Below, in pieces: positions 19,918-29,969 of a stretch of DNA of 64,000 bases. The first letter of the stretch is position 1. The number at the start of each line of letters is the position of its first letter. This DNA comes from Caldisericota bacterium (lineage in GTDB: Bacteria; Caldisericota; JANLFM01), in NCBI GenBank assembly GCA_024655965.1, contig JANLFL010000003.1, positions 186,001-250,000 on the forward strand, written 5' to 3'. The notes beneath the pieces are model-generated. The model was given only the letters and a program-made list of their open reading frames with translations, was not told where the DNA came from and did not search any database. Both the position numbers and the translations under genes were made by a program.

Positions 19918-20779
19918 TGGTTTCTTAAGCCTGATAAAGCCCCCGGGGATGACCTCCTTCGACCTCATCCGGGCTTTGAGGAGGAAGTGGCCCAAAGAGA
20001 AGATGGGCCATTCAGGAACCCTTGACCTTCCCGCTTGCGGGGTTGTAGTGGTTGCCCTGGGAAATGCCACAAAATTTTTAAGTTATCTTTTAAGCCGGAA
20101 AGAATACGTTTTTGAAGTGGTTTTCGGGCTGGATACTGAGACCTTCGATCTCTGGGGAAAGGTCATCGAAAAAACCCCCATGGAAGTGGACGAAGGCAAA
20201 GTAAAAAATGTCCTCCCTCAGCTTGAGGGGAGGATCCTGCAAGAAGTTCCTTCCTTTTCCTCAAAAAGGGAGAAAGGTAAAAGGTTCTACCAGATTGCCC
20301 AGGAAGATCTGGAATCCGTTCCCAAAAGGGAAGCGGAAGTTGAAATTTTTTCCCTTGAACTTCTGGATTTCCTTCCCGGGGAATTTCCCAGAGCACGCCT
20401 GTTCATGAGTTGTTCAGCGGGAACATATGTGCGGAGCCTCGCCCGCGAACTTGGAAGGTTAGCCGGCGGAATCGCTTGTGCGGGTTTCATCGTCCGGGTG
20501 AGATCCGGTCCCTTTACGCTGGAGAACAGCTTCACCCTTGAGGAGGTCTTAGGGGGAGAAAGCTCCCTTGTCCCCGTTGAAGAAGCCCTTTCTCATTTTC
20601 CCCAGACAATTATTCCTGACAGATATCTGTCTCAATATTTCAATGGGCACCCTTTCCCCTCCTCTTCAGCCCTTGAAACTGGAGAGATTTTCAGGCTTAA
20701 AGACCGAAGGGGAAACTTCCTCGGGCTTGCTCGGGCCTGCGGAAAAGGAATCTTAAAAGCGGAAAAAGTTTTTAAATGA
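19898..20779 (+). CDS. truB: tRNA pseudouridine(55) synthase
   Basis: GFLSLIKPPGMTSFDLIRALRR...GHSGTLDLPACGVVVVALG; RLFMSCSAGTYVRSLAREL. Confidence 0.95.
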   Translation: MKSVGINGFLSLIKPPGMTSFDLIRALRRKWPKEKMGHSGTLDLPACGVVVVALGNATKFLSYLLSRKEYVFEVVFGLDTETFDLWGKVIEKTPMEVDEGKVKNVLPQLEGRILQEVPSFSSKREKGKRFYQIAQEDLESVPKREAEVEIFSLELLDFLPGEFPRARLFMSCSAGTYVRSLARELGRLAGGIACAGFIVRVRSGPFTLENSFTLEEVLGGESSLVPVEEALSHFPQTIIPDRYLSQYFNGHPFPSSSALETGEIFRLKDRRGNFLGLARACGKGILKAEKVFK

Positions 20780-21534
20780 AAGAAATCCTCCTTTCCGAAG
20801 GCCTTCCTCCTCTTCAAACAGTAGTAGGAATCGGGGTTTTTGATGGACTTCACCTCGCCCACCGAAGACTCCTTTCCCAGGTAACTGAACTGGCAAAGGA
20901 AAAAGGTTTAAAATCGGGGGTTTTGACCTTCCACCCTCCTCCTCCCACCTTTTTCCAACGTAAGGATTACCGGCTTATTACCACCCTTGAGGAAAAAATT
21001 TCTCTCCTTTACAAGTTAAAACTTGACTTCGTTTTTGTTTTGGATTTCACGGAGGAGGTTCGCTCCCTAACCCCCCGGGAATTCGTTGAGAAGATCCTCA
21101 TCGGAAAAGTAAAGGCCAAAGCCGTGGTGGTGGGTGAGAACTTTTCCTTTGGAAGAAACAGGGAAGGAAATGTAAAGCTCCTGGAAACCCTTGGGGTTGA
21201 GTTTGGCTTCCAGGTAATCAAGATTCCCCTTTTAAGGTTGGATTCCGGGGAGGTTGTATCTTCCTCCCTGATTAGAAGGCTACTCCAGGAAGGAAGAATC
21301 AAGGAAGCGAATAAACTTCTCTGCGCCCCCTTTTCCCTGAAATTCCAAAAAGGGAATCCCCCGGATTTGTTCTTCTTGAAGGAAGAGGGGAAGGTAGTCC
21401 CTCCTTCTGCCCTCTACCTGGTTTCTTTGAACCCTGGTGGTGTGATTCGGGAAATTCATTTTCAAAACCCCCTAACTTTGAGGGATTTGCAGGAGAAAGA
21501 GGTAACGATCTCTTTTCTTGAAGATCGTTTTTAA
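20776..21534 (+). CDS. ribF: RibF-type FAD synthetase, apparently lacking a recognisable riboflavin kinase domain
   Basis: GIGVFDGLHLAHRRLL, VVGENFSFGRNREGN, VSSSLIRRLL; only 252 aa. Confidence 0.85.
   Translation: MKEILLSEGLPPLQTVVGIGVFDGLHLAHRRLLSQVTELAKEKGLKSGVLTFHPPPPTFFQRKDYRLITTLEEKISLLYKLKLDFVFVLDFTEEVRSLTPREFVEKILIGKVKAKAVVVGENFSFGRNREGNVKLLETLGVEFGFQVIKIPLLRLDSGEVVSSSLIRRLLQEGRIKEANKLLCAPFSLKFQKGNPPDLFFLKEEGKVVPPSALYLVSLNPGGVIREIHFQNPLTLRDLQEKEVTISFLEDRF
21504..21532 (+). terminator. Terminator-like hairpin overlapping the ribF 3' end
   Basis: AACGATC tcttttcttgaa GATCGTT followed by a T run. Confidence 0.6.
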
Positions 21535-21535
21535 C

Positions 21536-21564
21536 TTTACCCAGCATTCTATCTATGTTAGAAT
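21536..21564 (+). promoter_or_regulatory. Putative sigma70-type promoter for rpsO-pnp
   Basis: TTTACC - 17 bp - TAGAAT, upstream of rpsO and just downstream of the terminator-like hairpin. Confidence 0.5.
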
Positions 21565-21650
21565 TAATTTACCTCATTCTGAGCCATAGCCTCCTCCGGA
21601 CTATTCGCCCGGTTTGAGGAATAAAAGGAAAGGAATTTAAGGAGGAAGAA

Positions 21651-21920
21651 TTGACACTAAGTAAGGAACAAAAGCAGGAAATCATCCGGAAATTTCAGAT
21701 CCATGAATTGGATACTGGTTCTCCGGAAGTCCAGATTGCCATTCTTACAGAAAGGATTAACCTTTTAACCGGACACCTGAAAGTGCACTCCAAAGATCAC
21801 CATTCCCGCAGGGGCCTCCTGAAGATGGTCGGAGAGAGAAGAAGGTTGCTCAATTACCTGAAAAGGCAATCCCCGGATAGGTATACAAATCTAATTAAAG
21901 CCTTAGGCTTAAGGAAGTAG
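21651..21920 (+). CDS. rpsO: 30S ribosomal protein S15
   Basis: [57 protein letters not shown]. Confidence 0.98.
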   Translation: MTLSKEQKQEIIRKFQIHELDTGSPEVQIAILTERINLLTGHLKVHSKDHHSRRGLLKMVGERRRLLNYLKRQSPDRYTNLIKALGLRK

Positions 21921-21924
21921 AAGC

Positions 21925-24063
21925 TTGGAAAATTTTATTGAAAAAGAAATTGAAATTGGAGGAAAGAGTTTAATTCTCCAGACGGGAAAGCTCGGAAAAC
22001 AGGCTTCTGGTTCCGTGACCGTCCGGCATGGGGACAACGTGGTCCTGGTAACTGCTTGCATTTCCCCCACCCCAAGGGAAGGAATCGATTTCTTCCCTCT
22101 AATTGTTGATTACGAAGAGAGGCTTTACGCCGCGGGGAAGATCCCCGGGGGCTTCTTCAAAAGGGAAGGAAGGCCCTCGGAAAAAGAGATACTTCGCTCC
22201 AGGCTGATTGATCGTTCCATCCGACCCCTTTTCCCCCATTCCCTCCGGAACGATGTTCAAATTGTAGCGAAAGTCCTCGCTGCGGATCCGGATTTTCCTC
22301 CGGACATCGCTGCCATGGTCGGAGCCTCCGCCGCCCTCTCCATTAGCCCCATTCCCTTTTCTGGGCCAATTGGGGCTGTTCGTATCGGCTACCTTGACGG
22401 GAAATTCATTTTGAACCCTTCCTATGTGGAAATTGATGAGGGGATGCTGGATTTAATTGTTGCTGCCTCCGAAGATGCAATCATCATGGTTGAGGCTGGA
22501 GCAAAAGAAGCCCCGGAGGAATTAATCATCGAAGCCCTTGGTTATGCCCATCAGGAGATCCGAAGGATCATTCAGCTGCAAAAATTCTTAATTGAATCAT
22601 GCGGACAGCCAAAACTGGAAATCCCTGAAACTGTCCCGCCTTCCGACCTCGTTGCCGCAGTGGAACGAGAGGTGAGGAGCAGGATCAAGGAAGCGATAAA
22701 GATCGCCGATAAAAAACAGAGGGAGGAATCCCTCGCCCTCATCGACCAAGAAGTAAGGGCAAAACTTGCGGTTGATTTTCCCGAACAGGACCTCTTGGTC
22801 CAAGAAATCGAGAGGCAGATCCTCAAGGAAGAAACCAGGCGGATGATCCTGGAAGAAGGGGTCCGTCCCGATGGCCGAAGGACAGAAGAAATCCGGCCCA
22901 TTTCCTGTGAAGTGGGAATTCTCCCCCGGGTTCACGGCTGTGGCCTTTTTACCCGGGGCCAGACTCAGGTTTTGACCATCCTCACCCTGGGAGCAATCGG
23001 CGAAGTTCAGATCATTGAAGGGCTGGGAATCGAGGAATATAAAAGATACATGCACCACTACAATTTCCCTCCCTTTTCCGTGGGAGAAGTCCGCCCGCTC
23101 AGAGGACCTGGAAGAAGGGAAATCGGCCACGGTGCCCTTGCTGAAAGGGCTTTGTTGCCGGTAATTCCTTCTCAAGACGATTTTCCCTATACCATCCGCT
23201 TAGTTTCCGAGGTCTTGGAATCCAATGGCTCTACCTCCATGGCTTCCGTCTGCGGAAGTACCCTTGCCCTTATGGACGCCGGGGTTCCCATTAAGACACC
23301 CATTGCCGGTATTGCCATGGGACTGATTAAAGAGGGAGACAAAGTGGCAGTTCTCACCGACATCCAGGGCATGGAAGATGCCCTCGGGGATATGGATTTC
23401 AAGGTCGCGGGATCTTCCAAGGGGATCACCGCGCTCCAGATGGATATGAAAATTACTGGAATTGACCTGGAGATTCTCAAGAAAGCCCTGGCTCAAGCCC
23501 GGGAAGCCCGGCTTTTCATCCTGGAAAAAATTAAAGAAACAATTCCCGCTCCCCGGCCGGAACTCAATCCTAACGCCCCGCGGGTCTTGGTGATGGATAT
23601 CGATACCGATAAAATCAGGGAAGTTATCGGGCCTGGAGGCAAGGTAATCAAAAAGATCATCGAGGATACGGGAGCGGTCATCGACATCGAGCAAACTGGA
23701 CGGGTTTTCATCACCGCCCCCACCGCTGATGCCTGCCAGAAGGCAAAACAGCAGATCGACCTTCTCGTTGGGGATGTGGAAATCGGGAGCGTTTACATGG
23801 GGAAGGTAACCCGGCTTGCTTCCTACGGAGCATTTATTGAAATTGCTCCTGGCAAGGAGGGACTCCTCCACATTTCTCAGGTTTCGGATAAGAGGGTGGG
23901 AAAGATCGAGGATCTCTTCAAAGTTGGGGATCAGGTTCTGGTCAAGGTCGTAAAAATTGACGAACAGCATCGGATCGGGCTCAGCCGTAAGGGCCTCTCC
24001 GATGACATGAGCCCCACTGCTGGAATCAGAGGAAAAAAGGAATTCCCTGACCGAAAGGGATAA
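21925..24063 (+). CDS. pnp: Polyribonucleotide nucleotidyltransferase
   Basis: [22 protein letters not shown] (KH), S1 domain [31 protein letters not shown]. Confidence 0.98.
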   Translation: MENFIEKEIEIGGKSLILQTGKLGKQASGSVTVRHGDNVVLVTACISPTPREGIDFFPLIVDYEERLYAAGKIPGGFFKREGRPSEKEILRSRLIDRSIRPLFPHSLRNDVQIVAKVLAADPDFPPDIAAMVGASAALSISPIPFSGPIGAVRIGYLDGKFILNPSYVEIDEGMLDLIVAASEDAIIMVEAGAKEAPEELIIEALGYAHQEIRRIIQLQKFLIESCGQPKLEIPETVPPSDLVAAVEREVRSRIKEAIKIADKKQREESLALIDQEVRAKLAVDFPEQDLLVQEIERQILKEETRRMILEEGVRPDGRRTEEIRPISCEVGILPRVHGCGLFTRGQTQVLTILTLGAIGEVQIIEGLGIEEYKRYMHHYNFPPFSVGEVRPLRGPGRREIGHGALAERALLPVIPSQDDFPYTIRLVSEVLESNGSTSMASVCGSTLALMDAGVPIKTPIAGIAMGLIKEGDKVAVLTDIQGMEDALGDMDFKVAGSSKGITALQMDMKITGIDLEILKKALAQAREARLFILEKIKETIPAPRPELNPNAPRVLVMDIDTDKIREVIGPGGKVIKKIIEDTGAVIDIEQTGRVFITAPTADACQKAKQQIDLLVGDVEIGSVYMGKVTRLASYGAFIEIAPGKEGLLHISQVSDKRVGKIEDLFKVGDQVLVKVVKIDEQHRIGLSRKGLSDDMSPTAGIRGKKEFPDRKG

Positions 24064-24072
24064 AAGGGAGCT

Positions 24073-24510
24073 TTGGAACTTTTAATCCCTATAAAAGTTG
24101 ACCCTGAAGCCTCGGATCTGCCTATTCCCCAGTACATGACACCAGGGGCTTCCGGAATGGACCTTTTAGCAAGCTGCTCTTTAACCATCCCTCCTGGAGA
24201 ATGGAGGCTGATCCCCTGCGGATTTTACATCTCCATTCCCCCCGGATATGAAGGCCAAATAAGGCCCAGAAGTGGATTGGCTTTGAAATATGGGGTCACA
24301 GTCTTAAACGCCCCGGGCACGATTGACAGCGACTATCGAGGGATGGTCCAGGTCATTCTCGTTAATTTTGGCACTACTCCCTTCTTAGTGGAGAGGGGTT
24401 CCCGAATCGCTCAGATGGTAATCTGCCCTGTCCAAAAGGCGATTTTAAAGCGGGTTTCCGAACTTGACGAAACTTCCCGATCCGAAGGGGGGTTCGGTCA
24501 CACTGGATGA
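24073..24510 (+). CDS. dut: dUTPase
   Basis: ASGMDLLA, PRSGLALKYGVTVLNAPGTIDSDYRG, RIAQMVICPV, C-terminal RSEGGFGHTG. Confidence 0.96.
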   Translation: MELLIPIKVDPEASDLPIPQYMTPGASGMDLLASCSLTIPPGEWRLIPCGFYISIPPGYEGQIRPRSGLALKYGVTVLNAPGTIDSDYRGMVQVILVNFGTTPFLVERGSRIAQMVICPVQKAILKRVSELDETSRSEGGFGHTG

Positions 24511-25066
24511 AAGAAGGTCGATTTTTTCAGAAATTGAGAGGGAAATTCTGAATTGCCGGGGTTGCCAGCTTTGGCGTTCCAGAAGGAACCCGGTTCCCGG
24601 TGAGGGAAACCTTCAGGCAACTTTAATGTTCGTGGGGGAAGGACCGGGGGAACAGGAAGACCTTAAAGGAAGGCCCTTTGTTGGCGCCGCGGGAAAGCTT
24701 TTGGATCAATTGATCGAAACCCTTTCTTTAAAAAGAAAGGATGTTTTCATTACCAATATCGTCAAGTGCAGGCCACCCGGGAACAGGGACCCGCTTCCCG
24801 AGGAAATTTCCTCCTGTCAACCATTTTTGATCGGTCAGATCGGTTTAATTTGCCCCCGGATAATCTGCACCCTCGGAAGGCATGCTTTTCACACCCTTGT
24901 GGACCCCCAAAAAAACATCACCCGGGCTCATGGTCAGCCGACAACAAAGGACGGGATTATTTATTTCCCCACCTTCCATCCGGCTGCGGCTCTTTATCAC
25001 GATTCAGTTCTTTACCAGTTAATTGAAGATTTTCAGAAATTGAAAGTTCTTTTAAAGGAGGTTTAA
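24464..25066 (+). CDS. Family 4 uracil-DNA glycosylase (start uncertain)
   Basis: CRGCQLWRSRRNPVPGEGN, GEGPGEQEDLKGRPFVGAAGKLLD, NIVKCRPPGNRDP, FPTFHPAAAL. Confidence 0.92.
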   Translation: MTKLPDPKGGSVTLDERRSIFSEIEREILNCRGCQLWRSRRNPVPGEGNLQATLMFVGEGPGEQEDLKGRPFVGAAGKLLDQLIETLSLKRKDVFITNIVKCRPPGNRDPLPEEISSCQPFLIGQIGLICPRIICTLGRHAFHTLVDPQKNITRAHGQPTTKDGIIYFPTFHPAAALYHDSVLYQLIEDFQKLKVLLKEV

Positions 25067-26719
25067 ATGAACCTCGAGTTTATCGCTTTGGGAGGATTGG
25101 GGGAGATCGGGAAAAACATGATGGCCTTTAAATTCGAAGACCGTCTTCTGGTTGTGGACGCCGGAGTAAAATTTCCAGATGAGAAAACCCCGGGAGTTGA
25201 TTTGATTATCCCCGATTATTCCTATCTTGTCCAAAATCGGGAGAAGGTTCTGGGGATCCTTTTAACCCATGGGCACGAGGATCATGTTGGCGCCCTACCT
25301 TTCCTTCTTCAGGAAGTTCCCGCCCCGGTTTTCGGGACCGACATCACCCTCGGGCTGGCGAGCGGGAGGATAAACGAATTGGGCATCGATTGGGAACCGA
25401 ACCCCGTAAATCCTGGTGACCAGCTGGAACTCGGGCCTTTTTCCGTTGAGTTCCTCCAGGTCACTCATAGCGTTCCCGGTTGTCTGGGCCTGGCAATAAA
25501 GACCTCTCTGGGGACGGTAATCTATTCCGGGGATTTTAAGTTCGACCAAACCCCGGTTGACGGACGGAAAATTGATCTCGCCAGGTTTGCGGAACTTTCC
25601 CGTCAAGGGGTCCTTTGTCTTCTTTGCGACTCAACAAACGCGGAAGAGGAGGGCTTTGCACCTTCGGAACAAAAGGTTAAGGCCGTATTCGAGGGGATTT
25701 TCAGGTCAGCTCCCCACAGGATCATCGTCACCACATTCGCCTCCAATGTCCACCGAATTCAGCAGATTATCTCCACGGCCTACGAATTTAATCGGAAGGT
25801 CTTAATCGACGGTATGTCCCTTGTGCGGGTTGTGAATGTGGCTCAGGAACTCGGATACCTTCGCATCCCTGAGGGGACGCTCATCAAAGCCGAGGATATC
25901 TCGAGGTACCCTCGGAAGTCCGTTTTGATTATTACAACTGGCAGCCAGGGTGAGCCCTTATCGGCGCTTTCCCGAATCGCTTCCGGAGAACACAAAAAAA
26001 TCAAGCTGGAACCCGGAGATACCGTTGTTTTTTCCGCCGATCCCATTCCCGGAAACGAGACCCTCGTTGCGGAAACCATCGATAACCTTTTCCGGCAAAA
26101 AGCGGAAGTTATTTATGGGCCCCTTTCCGATGCCCACGTGTCAGGGCATGGGTACAGCGAAGATATCAAATTGATGATTAACTTAACCAGGCCCCGGTAC
26201 TTCATTCCCGTTCACGGAGAATACCGCCACCTGGTGAAAAGCGGCCGCCTTGCCCTGGAAATGGGAATCAAGGAATCCCAGATTTTTATCCTGGAAAATG
26301 GGGACCAAGTGAGCTTCTCCCCGGGGAAGGCATTCGTAAAGGGAAGAATTCCCATTTCCCCGAAATTTGTTGACGGCCTGTCGGTTGACGACCTTTCCAG
26401 CGTTGTCCTCCGGGAGAGACAACACCTCGGCCAAGAGGGATTCGTCGCTTTCTTTTCCTGCCTGAACAGGAAAATAAGGAAGATAATTGGTCCGGAAATT
26501 CACTTCAAGGGTTTCCTTCCGGAGAGGATGGCCCAGGAGATCAGGGAGGAGTTGCGTTCCAATGCTATTTTGGTTTTAAATCAATGTATGAGCGAGAACC
26601 TCGACTTAGGGGCTTGCAAGCAAAAAGTTAAGGAGGTTCTCCAGAGGTATTTTTCCAAAAAGCTGAGGAAGAGGCCCTTCATCCTGGTGGATCTCTTGGA
26701 GGAAAATGAAGGCGAATAA
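25067..26719 (+). CDS. rnj: Ribonuclease J
   Basis: Metallo-beta-lactamase LLTHGHEDHVGALPFLL, SGDFKFDQTPVDG, HVSGHGYSEDIKLM, PVHGEYRHL. Confidence 0.96.
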   Translation: MNLEFIALGGLGEIGKNMMAFKFEDRLLVVDAGVKFPDEKTPGVDLIIPDYSYLVQNREKVLGILLTHGHEDHVGALPFLLQEVPAPVFGTDITLGLASGRINELGIDWEPNPVNPGDQLELGPFSVEFLQVTHSVPGCLGLAIKTSLGTVIYSGDFKFDQTPVDGRKIDLARFAELSRQGVLCLLCDSTNAEEEGFAPSEQKVKAVFEGIFRSAPHRIIVTTFASNVHRIQQIISTAYEFNRKVLIDGMSLVRVVNVAQELGYLRIPEGTLIKAEDISRYPRKSVLIITTGSQGEPLSALSRIASGEHKKIKLEPGDTVVFSADPIPGNETLVAETIDNLFRQKAEVIYGPLSDAHVSGHGYSEDIKLMINLTRPRYFIPVHGEYRHLVKSGRLALEMGIKESQIFILENGDQVSFSPGKAFVKGRIPISPKFVDGLSVDDLSSVVLRERQHLGQEGFVAFFSCLNRKIRKIIGPEIHFKGFLPERMAQEIREELRSNAILVLNQCMSENLDLGACKQKVKEVLQRYFSKKLRKRPFILVDLLEENEGE

Positions 26720-28676
26720 GGGGAAGAGGAACGGTGCCAAAAAAATAAAGGGAAAGGGGAAAGGGATTCCCGATAGGAATCTTCTCGAAAGGCGGCTTTT
26801 AATTCTCTTTTCTGTTTTAGTGACTCTTGTGGCTATAGTCGCCCTTTACCTTTACCTTCCCCCCGTATCTTCATTCCTCTGGGATGAACTGGGCTGGAAC
26901 CTCCTTTTAATCGTCCTTTTTTTTCTGGGGCTTGCCCTCCTGGTCAAGAAAGGAGTATTCATCCTCCGGTTTTTCCTGGCCTTCTTTTTCCTTTTTCTCC
27001 TGGCCTTCTCCATCCTGGGATTTTCTGGAGAGGGAGGAAGACTTCTCTTTAACGCTTTAAAACCCAATACCTGGATTTTCATCTTGATTGTATCCCTGTC
27101 ATCTGTAATTGTAGTTCTTTCTTTAACATGGCCCTTTATTCCCCTTTTTAAGAAAAAGGAAGAAAAAGTGGTCGTCCCCCTCCCAAAGGCCCGGAAGCCG
27201 GAAGCCAAAAGGAGAAAAGAAATCTCGCCTGTTTCAGAATCGACCGGGGGGGCAGTTTTTGCCCTACCCCCCTTTGATATCCTGAAAAAGCCACCTGCGG
27301 ATTCGGGGAAAAACCCTCGGAGGGAAACCCGAAATGTCGCCCAAATCCTTGAGCAACTTTTGAGAAGCTTCAACGTGGAAGCGAAAGTGAAAAACATCGA
27401 AGTCGGCCCGGCAATCACAAGATACGAATTGATGCTTGAACCAGGGATTCGCGTAACGAAGGTTTTAAGCTTATCCGAGGATATCGCCCTTGCTTTGGGT
27501 TCTCCGGGAATTAGGATCGAAACCCCTGTTCCCAACAAGCCACTAATTGGAATTGAGGTCCCCTTGGAAACCATTTCCACCGTCTATCTCAGGGAGATTA
27601 TTGAAAGCGAGGAATACCAGAAAGCAAAAACCAAGCTTCCCCTCGCTCTGGGGAAAGATATTGGTGGACATCCGGTAGTTGCCGATTTGCGGGAAATGCC
27701 CCACCTGCTGATTGCCGGGGCAACTGGTTCGGGGAAAAGCGTCTGTGTCAATGCCCTTCTCTGTGGGATCCTCTTTCGTTCCACACCTGACGATGTTCGC
27801 TTCATTTTGATCGATCCCAAGAGGGTGGAACTTTACAACTACCGGAGCCTCCCTCACCTTCTATATCCCCTGGTCGTGGATATCAAGCAAGCGGCTCTGG
27901 TCCTGAGGGATGTTGTGGAAGAGATGGAAGACCGGTTGGCAAAATTCTCCGAAGTTGGAGCCCGGGATATCGAGGCTTACAACTTGAAAGTAAAGGAAAA
28001 CGGGGGTGGCCCTCCCCTTCCTTATCTGGTGGTGATGATCGATGAGCTTGCGGACTTGATGATGGTTGCCCCTGCGGATGTGGAACATTACATTTGCCGG
28101 CTGGCTCAGCTTGCAAGGGCAACGGGAATTCACCTTGTGCTCGTCACCCAGAGGCCCTCCACTGATGTAATTACCGGATTGATCAAGGCCAACATTCCCT
28201 CGAGGATTTCTTTTGCCGTGGCCTCTTTGATGGACTCCAGGGTAATCCTCGACTCTCCGGGAGCGGAAAAACTCCTGGGAAAGGGGGACATGCTTTTCCA
28301 TCCAGTTTATTTGAACAAAGCGGTCCGCATCCAAGGAGCATTCGTAAGTGAGGAAGAAATCGACCGATTGGTGGACTTCTGGTTCAAGCAAGCTCCTGTT
28401 TCTCAATTCCGTCCGCTTCCTCAATACTCAGACGAAGAGGAGGGAGAGGAATACGAGGGTGCTGAGGACCCCTTGTTTGAGAAAGCGGTCGCTTTGGTAA
28501 TTCAAACCGGTGAAGGATCGGCTTCCATGCTCCAGAGAAAGTTGAAGATCGGTTATGCCAGGGCGGGGAGGCTGATCGATTTGATGGAAAAGATGGGGAT
28601 CGTGGGTCCTCCTTCGGGCTCCAAGCCCAGGCCGGTTTTGAAAAATCCCGATCAACAGGGCTTGAAGTTCAAATGA
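26706..28676 (+). CDS. ftsK: DNA translocase FtsK/SpoIIIE
   Basis: N-terminal TM helices, GATGSGKSVCVNALL, IDELADLMM, gamma domain GSASMLQRKLKIGYARAGRLIDLME. Confidence 0.96.
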   Translation: MKANKGKRNGAKKIKGKGKGIPDRNLLERRLLILFSVLVTLVAIVALYLYLPPVSSFLWDELGWNLLLIVLFFLGLALLVKKGVFILRFFLAFFFLFLLAFSILGFSGEGGRLLFNALKPNTWIFILIVSLSSVIVVLSLTWPFIPLFKKKEEKVVVPLPKARKPEAKRRKEISPVSESTGGAVFALPPFDILKKPPADSGKNPRRETRNVAQILEQLLRSFNVEAKVKNIEVGPAITRYELMLEPGIRVTKVLSLSEDIALALGSPGIRIETPVPNKPLIGIEVPLETISTVYLREIIESEEYQKAKTKLPLALGKDIGGHPVVADLREMPHLLIAGATGSGKSVCVNALLCGILFRSTPDDVRFILIDPKRVELYNYRSLPHLLYPLVVDIKQAALVLRDVVEEMEDRLAKFSEVGARDIEAYNLKVKENGGGPPLPYLVVMIDELADLMMVAPADVEHYICRLAQLARATGIHLVLVTQRPSTDVITGLIKANIPSRISFAVASLMDSRVILDSPGAEKLLGKGDMLFHPVYLNKAVRIQGAFVSEEEIDRLVDFWFKQAPVSQFRPLPQYSDEEEGEEYEGAEDPLFEKAVALVIQTGEGSASMLQRKLKIGYARAGRLIDLMEKMGIVGPPSGSKPRPVLKNPDQQGLKFK

Positions 28677-28894
28677 AACCCCCCCTCCCTCTCAACCTGG
28701 GGGACGTCCTTCTTTTAAGGAAGAAACATCCCTGCGGGAACGACACCTGGGTGGTCATTCGCCTGGGAGCTGACATTAGAATTCGCTGTTTAAAATGTGG
28801 GCACTCCGTTTTGATCCCTCGCTCCAAACTGGAAAGGATGATCCGCAAAATTCTGGAGAGGGCAAATGAAAATAGGGATAGTCGGCCTGACTAA
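28673..28894 (+). CDS. DUF951 family protein
   Basis: LNLGDVLLLRKKHPCGNDTWVVIRLGADIRIRCLKCGHSVLIPRSKLER. Confidence 0.9.
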   Translation: MKPPLPLNLGDVLLLRKKHPCGNDTWVVIRLGADIRIRCLKCGHSVLIPRSKLERMIRKILERANENRDSRPD

Positions 28895-29954
28895 CGCTGG
28901 GAAATCGACCCTTTTTACCGCATTGACCCGGGTTAAGGTTCCAATTAATAATTTTCCCTTTTGCACCATCGACCCCAATGTCGGGATTGTCCCGGTCCCT
29001 GATTTCCGGGTGGAAAAAATCGCCCAGATCACCAAACCTGAAAGAAAAGTTTACGCCACCGTGGAATTCGTGGATGTCGCTGGCCTCGTTCGGGGAGCGA
29101 GCAGGGGAGAGGGTTTAGGGAACCAGTTCCTGGCAAAAATGCGGGAAATGGACCTCCTGGTCCTGGTTATTCGGGCCTTCCCCGACCCTGAGGTCGTCCA
29201 TGTGGAAGGGGATGTCCAGCCCTTGAGGGACCTTGACCTGGTCCTCACCGAATTGGCTTTAAGCGACCTTGAGATCCTTTCCCGTAGACTTTCATATCTG
29301 GAAAAGGTGCCCAGGGGCTCCACATCTCAAGTACAAGAACTAAATGCCCTGAAAGAAGTTAAAGCTCTTCTGGAAAGAGGCGATTTCCAGGGACTTTCCC
29401 GGATTTCCGGGGATATTCGCAATTCCTTAGGGGGGTTTGGCTTCTTAACTCTCAAACCGATGGTTGTCCTGTTCAATCTTTCGGAGGGACAGCTTCAAAA
29501 TCAGGAGGAAACGGAAAGGCTCCTTGGGGAATTTAATGTGCGTTTTCCTTTCCTTAAAGGATTGAAGGCCTGTGCCCTTTTGGAAAAAGACCTCTGGGAA
29601 CTTTCCCCGGAGGAAAGGCAGGAATACCTGAAAGAATTGAAAATTGAGAGGAGTTCCCTTGAGGAGCTGATCCTGGCTTCCTACCGCATGCTTCAGTTGA
29701 TTACTTTCTTTACCATTCAGAGCTCAGAAGTCCGTGCCTGGTCGGTTCCCGAGGGAACCCGGGCCCAAAACGCTGCGGGGAAGATTCACACGGACATGGA
29801 AAGGGGATTCATCAAAGCCGAGGTGGTCTTCTGGGAGGAACTGGTTCGCGCTGGTGGGTGGGTTTCCGCAAAAGAAAAGGGGTTTTTGCGTTTGGAAGGA
29901 AAAGATTATAAGGTCCAGGATGGGGATGTCATTTTATTTAAATTTCAGGCGTAA
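28866..29954 (+). CDS. ychF: Redox-regulated ATPase YchF (Obg family)
   Basis: MKIGIVGLTNAGKSTLFTALT, FVDVAGLVRGASRGEGLGNQFL, C-terminal TGS-like domain with GKIHTDMERGFIKAEV. Confidence 0.95.
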   Translation: MKIGIVGLTNAGKSTLFTALTRVKVPINNFPFCTIDPNVGIVPVPDFRVEKIAQITKPERKVYATVEFVDVAGLVRGASRGEGLGNQFLAKMREMDLLVLVIRAFPDPEVVHVEGDVQPLRDLDLVLTELALSDLEILSRRLSYLEKVPRGSTSQVQELNALKEVKALLERGDFQGLSRISGDIRNSLGGFGFLTLKPMVVLFNLSEGQLQNQEETERLLGEFNVRFPFLKGLKACALLEKDLWELSPEERQEYLKELKIERSSLEELILASYRMLQLITFFTIQSSEVRAWSVPEGTRAQNAAGKIHTDMERGFIKAEVVFWEELVRAGGWVSAKEKGFLRLEGKDYKVQDGDVILFKFQA

Positions 29955-29969
29955 AGGAGGTACTTAAAG

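Noticed and set aside
23200-23970. 256-aa minus-strand ORF over pnp
   Set aside because: Antisense to a highly conserved pnp region.
26852-27580. 242-aa minus-strand ORF over ftsK
   Set aside because: Antisense, basic low-complexity product; ftsK is certain.
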